From NCBI GenBank assembly GCA_009760855.2, contig WPIO01000001.1, positions 21,418,501-21,482,500 of the forward strand: a stretch of DNA of 64,000 bases, in the 5' to 3' direction. This DNA comes from Cristatella mucedo. Its lineage: Eukaryota; Bryozoa; Phylactolaemata; Cristatellidae. Made by a program: the position numbers and the translations under genes. The notes beneath the pieces were generated by a model. It did no database searches. It saw only the letters and a program-made list of their open reading frames with translations, and was not told the origin of the DNA. Below, piece by piece: positions 20,260 through 32,800 of this stretch; positions within the stretch are counted from its first letter, which is position 1, and the number at the start of each line of letters is the position of its first letter.

Positions 20260-21310
20260 ACAGTGCTCAGACGATATTTGGTACGAACGCTCTAGCCGTA
20301 ATGCTCATTTTCTTGTTCTGCAGAATTCGCGTGTCTGATCTGATTTTGGCAGCCGATACCGAGCTTGCAGGGTCGAAGGTAAATGCCTTAAAATCGCCTT
20401 ACAACCCGACGGTATTCACATGCCGGATAGTCGCATCGCTCAGTAGCAACGCCACCTACAGGCGGCCGCTTCTGAGCAGCGGCCGCCTCGTGAAAGTAGC
20501 CGCCATTGGCGTCAGCTTGGCGACCGTCTGACGTCACTGGACGCAGTAGTGCCGCCACCGCAGCGCCGCCACTCGGCGCGCGCGTCGTCGATTCGCCGCC
20601 TCTCGACATTCCGGCGCCTCGTCGAGAAACGACGGGCGACGCGTCGCGCGCGCGTGCGAATCTAACGACTCATCAGCGCGGGTGACCCGCGAGGAATGTC
20701 GCGGCGCTGCGCGTACGCACCGCGCTGGCTATTGCCGTTATGGCGGCATCGGGCGTGGCGGCGTTAAAGGCACGCAGCCGGCGCGGCGTTGGCTTCGATC
20801 GCCGATTGCGTACGAGCGGTGAGCCGTAGCCGCAGCGAGGCGGCAGAAACCTGGCCGCTGGCGCGCGAGGTGCGCTCGTAGGCGGCCGACGAAGCTGAGA
20901 AACCGGAAAAAGCGGAAACGCAGGCCGCCGTGGGCATGCGGCGCGCTCGAGCGCAGCGGCGGCCTGCGTGCGTTTGAGGTTGTGCAGGTGCGGCTGTGCG
21001 AATCGAGCCAGAGTAACGTGCAGAGCAAGGAGTCACCTGGGGAGCGTGCAGTTCAGAAAGATAAGTCAGAGGAAAGAGAATAATAGATTGACTTCAAGCG
21101 ACTGGCCGAGGGACATTGGCCTCGATGAGTCACTCGTCAATTCAGCCATGCACGCTGGCTGCACTTTCTCAGTGAGCTCCGCGATCGCAGAAGTGAACTA
21201 AATGTGTGCACATACTTTAGCGTAAGATGCAGAAGTCGCACCGCGTGCCGGAGGAGACGACGCCGCCTGATTGCAATGCGATGATTCGGCGGAAAGCACT
21301 CGACGAGCGA

Positions 21311-21323
21311 GACCGAGAGAGAG

Positions 21324-21416
<93 letters not shown>

Positions 21417-21432
21417 TAGAAAGAGAGAGAGC

Positions 21433-21471
<39 letters not shown>

Positions 21472-21929
21472 TGAGAGCGAGAGAGAGAGAGAGAGCGTGA
21501 GAGAGAGAGAGAGAGTGAGAGAGAGAGCGAGATAGAAAGAGAGAGAGCGAGATAGAAAGAGAGAGAGAGCGAGATAGAAAGAGAGAGAGAGACAGAGCGA
21601 GAGAAAGAGAGAGACAGAGACAGAGTGAGAGAAAGCAAGAGAGAGCGAGAGAAAGCAGAGAGAGAGAGAGAGAGAGAGAGCATGAGAGCGAGAGAGAGAG
21701 TGAGAGAGAGAGCGAGATAGAAAGAGAGAGAGCGAGATAGAAAGAGAGAGAGAGCGAGATAGAAAGAGAGAGAGCGAGATAGAAAGAGAGAGAGAGAGAG
21801 CGAGATAGAAAGAGAGAGAGCGAGATGGAAAGAGAGAGAAAGAGAGAGAGAGAGACAGAGCGAGAGAAAGAGAGAGACAGAGACTGAGCGAGAGAAAGCA
21901 AGAGAGAGCGACAGAAACAAGAGAGAAAG

Positions 21930-21980
<51 letters not shown>
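21311..21980. repeat. 670-bp GA satellite with a higher-order unit
   Basis: The array is imperfect GA in which GAGCGAGATAGAAAGAGA (about 20 bp with the GA spacer) recurs many times, with further GTGAGAGC and GACAGAGC variants. The 270-290-codon Leu/Ser frames on the minus strand are repeat artefacts. Confidence 0.95.
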
Positions 21981-21983
<3 letters not shown>

Positions 21984-22254
21984 TGCGCTGGCTCTAGAGA
22001 CAAACAACCAAATCGCGACCATCTAAGCCATTAGGGCTGTTGAGCTGCTAGCCAGTAAGCACAGGTCGGCAACCTGAGTTAGTAAAGCCATACGCCTGTA
22101 TTTAAAATATAACCGGAACCCAGCAATAGGGCGTAGGTTTCCGCGAATAATCTGCAAAGGTCTTTTTTCTCTCGTAAAATATTCTCGCCTAACGGTATCA
22201 AGCGCGACTAGTGTTTGTTCCCGTTGCAGAACTCTATTCTGGAAATCGAAGTTC

Positions 22255-22680
22255 TTGCGAACATCATATACGGAAAACTATTCAGCTAAGACCTTTTCAA
22301 AGCTTATCTGTTTATTGCTTGACCATAGTGATTACGAAATTACGTGCCAATGGACAACATTGTGTCAGCTTTTTCAATCTAATATTGATTATAGTACATT
22401 TTTGCACGGTCTTCCAGAATCTGTGATTCATTTTAACCAGCACGTCGGGAGTTTGATAAATGACAATTTTACTTTACAATACTTTCCCATGCTATGCATA
22501 CAGTTTTTACAATCGTTTAATAAAAATATCATTGAGGTTATTAATATTCTAAACATAAGTCGTTATTCATTTAGTCAAATGCTTTTAAACTGCCTCTTCC
22601 TTGACTATCTGCTATGCTCAGCATCTGGAGGATTGTGGGGGCTTCCGGCTCCAGCCAGTCCTAATAAGCCATCATACTAG
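22255..22680 (+). other. unidentified 142-codon open frame
   Basis: A long frame for such AT-rich DNA, with balanced residues and several Leu/Phe/Cys-rich helix-like stretches. It is preceded by a plausible acceptor CCCGTTGCAG near 22229. No domain is recognised. Its 3' end overlaps the antisense of the decayed gene at 22640-23945, so it may be chance. Confidence 0.25.
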
Positions 22681-23945
22681 CCTTGCTCTGCGGCCTCGAT
22701 ATCTACGATCCATTTCACGTATGTCTTGATGTAACATCACACCCTGTTCCTCGCTGAATTCCTTTAAATTGGGTGGTAAATAGTTACGGTGACAGTTTAG
22801 AAAATTTGTCTTGAAACTCATTCTGCTGCCAAGTGCCGCGTAGCATTGAGTCATGTTCTCAGTGATTCGAGAATAATCTGCAGACTTTAGATTTCCGAGA
22901 AGTTCTCTACCACAGACTTAAATTCATTCCATGCCTGTAACCCTAACCCAGTGGTTTTTATGTAAACTGTGTGTGTTGTAAGTACTTAAAAGGTATCACC
23001 GTCTTGGTTCAGAGCCTAGCACAGTTTTCCATTAGTCCAAGCTCTATTTGCAAGGGAGGAAATAGCACTTTCTTACTGTCGACAAGAAGAGACTCTCGGA
23101 CACTGTCACCCCAGGCACAAAAATTATTCGCTCTGGCCCGTCTTTACTTAGGCGATGAAGAGCATCAGTGCGACTATTTGAATTGACATTGAAAGCACGG
23201 AAATTGTGAGTAGCCACCCTGAAGTCCAAGCAGTAGGACAACTACCTTTGGATTGGCACATATCTGTAACTGGCGTTGACCATATTTAAATTCACCACAA
23301 AGTATTTACATGCTTATGTTAGTCTCTGCTAGTATCTGTTCAGGATGAGCAACCGGGAAAGAGGACCGGCTCGTTTCTAATGTGAAGTAAACTCCCTTCA
23401 AACTGCTGTTCGATGAGTCAGTGAAGAGTCTCCAATCAGTTGGATCAGAACGATTTTCCATTAGACGATCGACGTTGCAGCAAAAGGCTGGTGCATTCTT
23501 CGTCTAAAAGTACCTAGAAAACTTCAGGATGTCTATACCACAAAAATTTAGTAACCGGCGCAAGCAAATTTCGCTCTTTAAATCTATAATCGAAGAGTTC
23601 AGCTGACTCTTTGGGTAGGTCAAGGTCTCTCACAAAGTCATCAAATCAGATTGTGAGACATTAGTTTAGATTTTGGAACATAAAAAGCGTCATACTTGTC
23701 ATCAACGTCACCATTAGTTTAACTTAAACCACTCGCAGTCAATATATCCTCAAGTGTAATAGGTTGAACAGGAACTCCCACCTTATTACTGTGCGGTACA
23801 GGTCGCATCGCTGACGGTTGACTCGGATATTTAATTTTGTACTTATTCGTCTTGCTGAAGCCCTGTATGTTACTGATGAAAAAATGACAACCTGAAGCAT
23901 GGTCAGTTTGGTCTCTCCAAATCACCAGTACTTCAAAAGGCATTT
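22640..23945 (-). pseudogene. decayed copy of a dispersed gene family of unknown function
   Basis: Minus-strand pieces appear in order. MPFEVLVIWRDQTDH, ISNIQGFSKTNKYKIKYPSQ and PSAMRPVPHS are at 23943-23720. DWRLFTDSSNSSLKGVYF is near 23430, FVPGVTVSESLFLS near 23110, and NLKEFSEEQGVMLHQDIREM with DRRYRGR near 22700-22780. I recall these blocks from an uncharacterised family dispersed in many arthropod and other invertebrate genomes (blocks like WRLFIDSSKRSLK and FHQDI..ME.RYQGRW), often thought to be transposon-linked. Stops and frameshifts separate the blocks. The identification rests on memory of the family. Confidence 0.6.
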
Positions 23946-24149
23946 GCTTTGACCTTTAAACCACAGTCTCAAATTTTCTACACTCGTCTTGCGTGGCACC
24001 CATGTCATATCCTGATCTTCCAGATTGCATCAGAAGTAGGCGTGAGAGCACTGTTTAATGAATTTACCAATCGGTAGCTGCTGATTATTGGTCAAGAATC
24101 TCCCTCATTTCTAGCAGAATATATACGGATAGTTCTTACTCTCCGTTGG

Positions 24150-25725
24150 CATTATAAATCGCAAATATCAGTTGATTTCAAGAAAGCTAACAACCAACAA
24201 AATGGCTTCCAACTTTGCTAGTAGGTTCCAGTCTGGTTTTAGAGCTAATCACTCCACCGAGTAAGCATCGCTTGGGGTGTACAACGACCTACTAAGGAAT
24301 GCAGGCATAGGAAGAGTGCCTCTGCTTGTTTCGCTCGATCTTTCGGCAGCTTTTGATACTATCGATCACCAAGTCCTTCTTGAACGCCTCTCATCTCGCC
24401 TGGGCATCACTGGGACTGCTCTGCAATGGTTCAGGTCCTATCTCAGTGGGAGACTCCAGAGTATTGATGTGAATGGACAAAGATCATTCGAGGTACCTCT
24501 GAAATCATGGGTACCTCAGGGCTCCGTGTTTGGTCCGGTTCTTTTCACGGTTTATACTCTTTCTCTTGCCGATGTGATTGCTAAGCACAATCTAGGCTAT
24601 CACTTCTATGCGGATGAGACTCAGTTGTATCTTTGCTTTGATCCCTCCCAGCCTTCGAGAACGGCGAATTCTCTCAACTCTCTTGCTGCATGTATTGATG
24701 ACATACACACATGGATGGCAGCAAACTTTCTTAAATTGAATGATGATAAAACTTACTAGTTATGGGCAAACCAAGTGCGATTCAAAAATTGAAAAGGTTA
24801 ACGCTCACAATCAGCTCTGCCAACAATATCTCCTGTTGAATCGGCACGATATCTACGTGTCACGTTCCAAAGTGACCTTTCATTTGACGACAACATCAGC
24901 TCCACAATCAAGTCTTCCTGCTCTCAGTTACATGGCATTAATAAAATTTGGGGTGGTTTAGACAGGGATACTATGTCTAAGTTGGTCCACGCATCTGTGA
25001 CATCCCTTCTTGACTTTTACTTCGTGCTGGTCTACCGGCCAGTGCAATCAGGCACTTACGGCTAATACAAAACTCTGCAGCTAGGCTTGTATGTCGTGAG
25101 CGTCGCAGTTGTCACATCACACCACTTCTCGCCGACCTGCACTGGCTCCCAATCGAGCAACGCATCGACTTCAAGGTTTTGTCACTCACTTTTAGGCCCC
25201 TTCATTCTTTGGCTTCAATCTACCTATCACATCTACTCTCCCACCAAGCTAAGCATCTACCTATCACATCTACTCTCCCACTAAGCTAAGCACCGTACCA
25301 CCCTATTTTCGGAATCTAACTGTATATCTATACCTCGAACAAACCTCAAGTCCTTTAGAGACATGCGTTTAGTTCTTATGCTCACAAAGCCTGGAACTCA
25401 CTCCCGACTTGCGTCACGATATCCCCTGACTTGGCCACATTTAAAACAAAACTAAAACCGCACCTATTTATCACAGCATTTAGAGGGTCCATATGATTCG
25501 TTCTTTGTGTGCTTATGCGTGCTTACACGTGCATTCTGCCACGAACCACACTTGCATGCTGACCCTGTGCATGTCACCCCCTAACCATGTTATTCTTGTT
25601 GTTTATTGAGCACACTCCCACTAACCATTCGATCGTGTTTCCTTTGCAGCCAATGTAAAGCGCGTAGAAAGAGATCGAATTCTCTGAGAGGCTTTATCAA
25701 GTGCGTATTTTTATCATTAATTATT
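24150..25725 (+). mobile_element. LINE A copy 2
   Basis: The frame at 24277-24759 has [28 protein letters not shown] and the box FYADETQLYL, in which the second catalytic Asp of YADD is Glu. Frameshifts follow. C-terminal pieces continue to about 25480, then 3' UTR and the tail hairpin at about 25650-25700. Inactive. Confidence 0.9.
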
Positions 25726-25797
25726 CCAAAAAAATAAAGCACAACATTTATTTCATTAGATTTATGTAACAAGAAAATCTAACGAAAGCAAATAGTC

Positions 25798-25800
<3 letters not shown>

Positions 25801-25834
<34 letters not shown>
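25801..25834. repeat. AT microsatellite
   Basis: Simple AT array. Confidence 0.95.
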
Positions 25835-25838
<4 letters not shown>

Positions 25839-26059
25839 AAATACATAATTCATAATACCGAAGTCTTGACCCGATCTTTGATAAACAAAACCTACCAAAC
25901 CTGACCTGCCAAAGCAAAAAAGACTCACCCAGAATCATTATTTGTAATGCAGTTTTGGAAAATAATAACAAAATCCAGACAACTGATATCATGCAGGTCA
26001 GTGTTATCTGACGCCTTCAGTATCGAATTGCGTGCACGGAATGATTCGTTTTCTCTTGT

Positions 26060-27420
26060 GGCTCTTTTGCATGACTATTTTTACAACAAAAGTCACACTC
26101 GAACAAATTTTCTCCTACAATTGCATGCTATCATTATCTATTATTTTCAAATTATGCTTATCTGACCACGTTCAGACCTTATTCAGGCTGCAGTGTGTGC
26201 CCTTCTGCACATCTAAAGTTACATGTGAATCGCGAAATCTCAAGACCTCTGACATCGATGCTGTCCGCGAGAGACTTTTTCCTTCGCCCCTGCTAGTCAA
26301 TTCCTCTTCCGACTTGTCACCATTAGTAGAATGCGACAACGCAACACCAGCTGGCATGCTTAATGAGTTTGCACCTCTGACTAAGAGCACCGTGTGCCCT
26401 CACCGATACGACCTATGGTTTACCGCAGATATTAAATGAGCTAGGGCTGCTAAGAGAAAACTTGAGAAACTTTACAAAAGATCATGGCTGATATTTACAG
26501 GCATGCGAAGGTTGCTGTAGGTCACACCAATCGATTCAAGCAAATTCCAAGTCTAACATTTACATACAATTTGTATAATCGCAGATGCACAACAAAAAAT
26601 GCTGATATCGACGATCAACCATCTCCTTAACCGCTCCCAGGTTAAACTAAATCTTTGCTGATTTAACAGCCTCATTTGTATAGCGGCAGAAGAGCCTTAT
26701 CGGCTATCACTACTGCTTGCATTTGGCAATAAAGGATCGACCAACTAAAGGATTTGAGCCCGTGATCTGTATCCTGAAGAACGAACACCTTACCTCCTGG
26801 GCTATCACAGCCCAATAAAAGTTAGCTCCTTACTTAGTGATACTTGTGGTGATCTTGCAGATCGCTTCTCTTGCTTCTTTGTTAAAAAGATAAACAAGAC
26901 CATGGAGTCCACTCCTAGGGTGGTCACTTCATTCTTTGGCTCCATGCTACCCATCAGATCTGCTCTCACACCAGGCTAAGCATCGTACCACTCGCTTTTC
27001 TGAATCTAATCGTTCAGCTACACCTCGTAGGTACGTCAAATCCTTCGGTGACAATGCCTTTAGTTCATATGCTGACAAACCATAGAAATCACTCCGACTG
27101 ACTATACGACATCCCCTGACTTGATGACATTTAAAAAGAAACTAAAACGCACATACTTGTGACAGCATTTTGTGGGTCCATGTGATTCCTCCTTTGTGTG
27201 CTTGTGCGTGCTGACACTATGCATGCTGCTACTAACTATATTTTTATGCTGACCCATATATTTTACCTCTAACCATGTTTAGCTCGTTGACATTGAGTGT
27301 GCTACGATTAACCACTCTATCATGTTTTTGTTACAGCATATGTAAAGTGCTCTGAAAGAGGTTAAGTTCTCTGAGGGCGCTATAAAAATGTATCGTTATG
27401 ATTATATTGTTATTATGAGG
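26060..27420 (+). mobile_element. LINE A copy with internal deletion and a SINE2 inside
   Basis: The upstream part matches the region between endonuclease and polymerase domains of CR1/L2 elements (LFRLQC, FAPLTKSTVCPH, RYDLWFTADIK, then KRKLEKLYKRSW). After SINE2, the C-terminal coding region and 3' UTR follow to the tail hairpin at 27345-27400. The polymerase core is missing. Confidence 0.75.
26652..26818 (-). mobile_element. SINE2 copy inside LINE A
   Basis: The typical SINE2 order on the minus strand. The B box is GGGCTCAAATCC. Confidence 0.8.
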
Positions 27421-27694
27421 CTGCGCACTTCAATCCGTAAATCTTTATTGCTTGTGCTTTTTATCTACTATGACTTAATTTACTAGGGTAATTACGCCAA
27501 GTCTTTAGAAAATTAAAAAGGGCACTCAGCAATATAGCGAAAATCAGTCCCTTTTCAAATTTAAGAAGTGTAAAACACGGGTTCGAACCTATTACGATTG
27601 CGAAAAATAAATGAAAATGGGTTTCGAACGGCCATCGCATGAGAGAAGACGGGCTTCAGATGGTGGTAACCCCGCGATTTTAATGAAGGATGAA

Positions 27695-27700
27695 TTTATT
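27695..27700 (-). terminator. candidate poly(A) signal of the CH25H-like gene
   Basis: AATAAA on the minus strand, about 620 nt after the stop codon at 28317. It is the first such hexamer I see in the right place. Confidence 0.35.
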
Positions 27701-27739
27701 TGACTTCGCGACACGCCAGCTTCACTCGACGATTGTTTA

Positions 27740-28316
27740 ATATAGTCAGCTCATTCGGACGAGGTCTCGTGATTTCGGCTATAGCGGATACGAGCGTGCC
27801 TTTTTACGTCGGACTGAACTGACGGCAAGTGCTTGCCGAAAATCTCATACGACGTCGTGCGTGCCAGGCGCCTCGTCGTCGTCACCGAGTCAATGATCGC
27901 AACGGGTGAGAGCATACTCGTGCGACCAGTGATGACGTGCTTGCGAAAAGCCTGCAGTTACCGAAAGACACGGTCACCTTCAGCGGACGGCTCTGCAATT
28001 CTAGAGTATAGTGCCGTTAGAGGTGGCGGCCTGCAGCGGTGTCGTCGCGAACGCCTGGTCGCTCGGCCCCACTGTAGCGTCGTCAATTTCCTAGAGCCAC
28101 GGCGAGCACTCGCGCCGCCGCTCGCGCCTCCAGGCGCCTCCGCGCCGCCGAGAGTGGTCCGCTGTGAAAGATGCTCGGTGAGCTTCGGTTCTTAAAGTGA
28201 TGCCTTTTGTTCCTTCCGCGCCCTGGAGCGGCGGAGGTTTAAGCGCGGCGCCGTTCGACTCGGACGCCCCGACGCCCGGCCGCTGAGCTCACGCAGCCGC
28301 CGCCGCCGCAGCCGCA
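27740..28316 (-). other. probable 3' UTR of the CH25H-like gene, GC-rich
   Basis: It directly follows the stop codon. A 120-codon plus-strand frame (27833-28195) has no domain and is taken as chance in GC-rich DNA. Confidence 0.4.
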
Positions 28317-28669
28317 TCAGTCGACGTGGGCGCCGGTGTCGTTCGCAGAGCCGTTGCCGTACGCGCTTCCGTTGGTATGCGCACCGCCGCCGTTGGCGTG
28401 TCCATTCGAAGGTGGCAGCGCGCTCGATAGGGGCGCCGGGAACTTGGACAGCACCTTCAGCTTCTGGGCTTTCTCGTAGGCGAGCAGCTGCGGCGACTTG
28501 TGGCCTCCTGCTGCCATTGGCGGACAGTAGGAGCCGAATATCCGGTCTAGGTGGTTGAAGAATGGCTCGAAATTAGTCATCGGCTTCTGGTGGTGCATGT
28601 CGTGCTTTGGCGAGCCGCCATAAAGGCCGAAGGGCACCCAGACGTGCGTTGCCCAGGGAAATTCGTAGC
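28317..28669 (-). CDS. CH25H: CH25H-like exon 2 (residues 217-333)
   Basis: It begins after the acceptor CCGTTTCAG (ending 28670) with GC completing Gly217, then YEFPWATH. It carries the third histidine box and the end of the catalytic domain ([12 protein letters not shown]), and stops at TGA 28319-28317. Confidence 0.92.
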
Positions 28670-29800
28670 CTGAAACGGTTGGACGTGGAAAAAAGGCTCG
28701 ACGATCAACTTCTCAATGGCCCAGCCGGTGTACGCGGGCCAGCACTGCTAGGTAAGTGCTGGATGCTGATGGGGATCACCGTACTTAACAATCTTAAACT
28801 GCCAGTCAATCCTCAAATCCTTTTTTTAAATGAAAAAAGTTCAAATAATAATTTGGTTAGTAGTAATAATAGTAATGCATTCACATAGCGAACCGTTTAG
28901 TCACCTCGCACTTACCGTCGTCGACTCACGTTTCGCGAGTCCAAGCCCAGAGCCTAACAAATGCAATGAAAGCTAGCGTCTGAAGCGGTGCCTTTGTTTT
29001 TCTGCTTCAAAAAGGATATTCCTAATATCTCATTACTGATATCTTTTTACTCATATTTTATTCTTAATATCCCATTCTACTACCATACAAAATATTCATT
29101 CCTAGTATTCATAACTATCCTAGCGTAGTCATGCTACTTGGCTTTTCAAAAGCTCCATTTTGTGGTCATAAGCCACAGAGCCGTCAACCTGTCTGAGGTG
29201 CATGAGACATCATTAGTGAGCACCTCTTTGTACTCCCGTTATCCTAATGCCCCCTGCGATTGTATAGCTGGTTGCAATGCTGTTTTAACTAATCCGTAGT
29301 TCACGGCTGCCTATAAGCCCAAGCCGGAAGCTACAGGTTTGGGTTCCGGAGCCGATATATCAGCGCGGTTTCAGGGCGACCGCTAAATGGTCAGAAGGCC
29401 TGACGAGCTATCTCCTATTCTCCTACCCACTCGATTACACAAGGAGTCTCCGAGGGTGCTATACCAATCTACTATGATTGTTATTATTATTACTATTATA
29501 AATGCTGTGGCGGTAACACAATAACAAGGATTTATAGAATCGAGCCCCGCCTCCCGGGACGACTTGACGGTGGCTGATGAGACTTCGCACGCGGGCTTCG
29601 CACCCGGTAGCCTCGCTCGCTGTATAGAGTAGCCAATCGCCTCAGATCGGCCGCCTGGCGCTTCCCGAGCTGCTGGACAAGGACCAGTGCGGACCAGCGC
29701 GATCGCGCTGCCATCTCTAATTTGCGGCCAAGAGCTCGAAATTGTCAATTTAATAAGCCAACGAGTCCGTGGCAACAAAAAATTGCCTTCAAGTTAGCTT

Positions 29801-29888
<88 letters not shown>

Positions 29889-32800
29889 GTAGTTCTCAGT
29901 TAGTTCATTTCGCCACACTCCTTTGGCCGTCTCAGCAATGCGAAGTCGGGTAGCTAGTGCGATCAGAATTCTACAATTCACTAGCTTCTTATTGTGTGGC
30001 ACCCAAAAGATGACAAAGAAACCGTGCCCTTTAGTCTAGATTTCGAACAACTGCAACTATCCTATAAAACGGAAAACAGCTCGATTCAACGAAACCATAA
30101 TTAGCAATTCAGCGAGAACTGCCCAATAAAATCTACGTAATTAAGATCGATCACACGCTGCAGTACATCGGTAAAGCCTTGCACTGATCTGCTGCCCGAG
30201 CGAGAAGCTGTGCCATAGAGCTCGGAAGCCACAAGATTGAGCCACAGCCTGTGAGCTACATCACTAGTTTGTCGCTTCAAACAAAATTCTTCCTTCCACA
30301 TTCGCGTCTGAATGCAAACCGATTTGAGACCTAGCCACGAACAGAACGTTTTCGCGTTGATGTATCTCCATTTGGAAAAAAAAAACATTTCCTTTACTTT
30401 TGTTTAACGAAGTTAGCTGGACTCTGACGTCTCTGCGAGCACTTTACTGCTGAATATGCGTAGCCTATAAAACACCAATTTTACACGCTTTCTCGTGTTT
30501 TGATTCAGAGTCCTGGCGTAAATGATTTATATTATTTATTCAATTGAGTCTAGTCATAATGCGACCACGATAACTCGTCGTGAACTGGTTTGACTGAAAG
30601 GTGCCTCCATGTCCTGTTGGAAATGCCTATAGTGACTATTCGCTTTAGGTTTTCAAGGCCATGAGTATTTCTAACTATCTGATCAACCAAATTTGCAAAC
30701 GGCAAGTGCAATCTTGTTATATTTAGAGGCTGTTATTTAAAATTTGCTTTTGGATGCTTGTTATGCAATATCTGAAAGTGGGCCACGAAACAATCGCTAA
30801 CTTGTTTAATTTTGCTCAAAATTTACATACTTTAAATTTCAATCTGACCCCACATTTTTTCATGTGTGGATGATTTAGTTGACTATCGACGTGTTGACGT
30901 CATATCAGTTTATTTGTTCGTCATCCTTCTTTGGTTAAAAAGGCTTATCGCTTATCATGGCATTGCTCGCATGTGAGTTCTATCGGGATTCGGCTTTAGC
31001 CCGGGCCAAATTCTGCTCCAGATGGATTTATTTGTTTTAGTTATCTATGTCAGCATTGATATGATTAGGATAGCTCTATACCGCTCAGTCGTAGCCCTCT
31101 CCTCTCTACGGCTAGACTCTGTCTTACCAGAGCCTCTATGTCACAGCCTCTTCAAGCACCAAACTATATTTATTATTTTTATTTTGATGTAATTATTTTA
31201 TTATTTTGATGTAAATGCAGAGCTCGAGTGAAAACGCGAAGAGCAATGCGAGAGTTTTGCAGCAGCTCTGGATGTTCCCTGTCAGTGCATTGGTACGCGA
31301 TACTTCAACTGTTGCCACAAGACAGTCATAGCAACGCCTTGTAACATCCTATCCAACAATGATGGCCTGCTAGGCCATAACTATTGCAGTGTGATTGCTC
31401 GAGTATAATATAATAATCCACCTTTATTACAATTCTTTCTGCAGGGTTATCTGAAAAGCGAAGAGGACCAAAGTTACTGCGATTGAAAAAAACTGGTAAT
31501 CTGTAGTGCCTTCTCTTTGGTTGCCTAGAGGCCCTGATTTTTTATTTCATCAGCACTCACGCAGCTTAGGCGACCACAATTCCGCCTTGGTAGAAAGTTG
31601 TGTCACCACATTCAAACTGAAAGCTTCGAACGCATACAATATCTGAGAAATTTCCTAGCCGATGGCCAGCGGGACAAACTACGGCGACTTGGCATTTGAT
31701 CAAAAGCAAAGGTAAGTATTCATACTTTTCCTTCGGTTTTTTTATAGCAGAAGCGCACAGTAGCTCCTCGTCACGCTGACGATAAAAGCCGCTAGGCTCA
31801 GAATAATGCCCCGCCCCCCGCCCCGCCTCCCGCCCCGCCTCCTCCGCTTGCAGCTAAGAGTTGCTGGGGAGGAGAACCCAACTGATGTTGGACGATTTCC
31901 GAGATAGCCTGAAAGCTTGTCTCGAGCCACCGCGGTCTGTTTATTTTCAAACTCCACCCGAATTTCAGCAATAATACAACAAAAAATTACATTCCAAAAT
32001 CCTCATCCTATCTCAGAACGCCGACGGCCATCATCACGCTGAAAACCACCGATATTAGACGACAGGACTGACTCTAACCAGAGCCGGTACGGGATATAAT
32101 ATATAAATATAAATAAATAATAAATATATATATATATATGCGTATATATATTCACAAATAGTAATGAGGTTAAACCTTCCTCGACCAGCCGGACAACCGG
32201 AGCATGCAACCGATAACATAAAGACAGAGTTCAGCTGATCCAGCAGCAGCCTGTTTTATTTAGCATCATAAGAGCCTTGGTGGCTATCATCCCGCTTGTA
32301 GCAGGCAAAATACGGTTATCTGATGCAGGACTTGAATCCATGACCTGGTTCGTGAACAGCGAGCACCTTACCCCTAGGCTGAGACCCAGAAGACCCCAAG
32401 AGGGCGTGTCATCAAGTTTAGGGAGGATCTAAACTAACTATGATAATAAGAATAATAGTCTGTATTAATCCATTAAAATGTGTGTCCTTCTAGGCACTAT
32501 ATGCAGACTGGAAAAAGGAAAATTGACTGATTACCATACGAATAGAACGGAAAAATAAAAGCCGCAATCATATCACACAAAGCCCCTTAACAATTACGCA
32601 AGACAATTTGCGGTGATAGCAAATACTGAGGATGGGTTTGTGGATGAGATTTTAGCTAATGTATTCAAAGCATTAGGTGCCGGACCTCAGTTTGTAGCGA
32701 GTCCCAGACTTTGATTTACACCCTTCTCTATGCCCTGGACTGCACACAGCACTAAAAAGCGCTTAGCATCATGAGCGGCTGACAGCGGCTGACCTCGGTA

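Larger units (their letters stand above)
18540..21060. promoter_or_regulatory. CpG-rich, promoter-like region
   Basis: About 2.5 kb rich in CpG and GC compared with the AT-rich flanks, bordered by GA arrays at 18731-18847 and 21311-21980. Many overlapping GC-rich frames exist on both strands, none with a domain. It resembles a promoter or first-exon CpG island of an unseen gene. A LINE A tail has inserted at about 19000-19105. Confidence 0.45.

Noticed and set aside
21137..22022. 270-290-codon Leu/Ser frames
   Set aside because: They are translations of the GA satellite.
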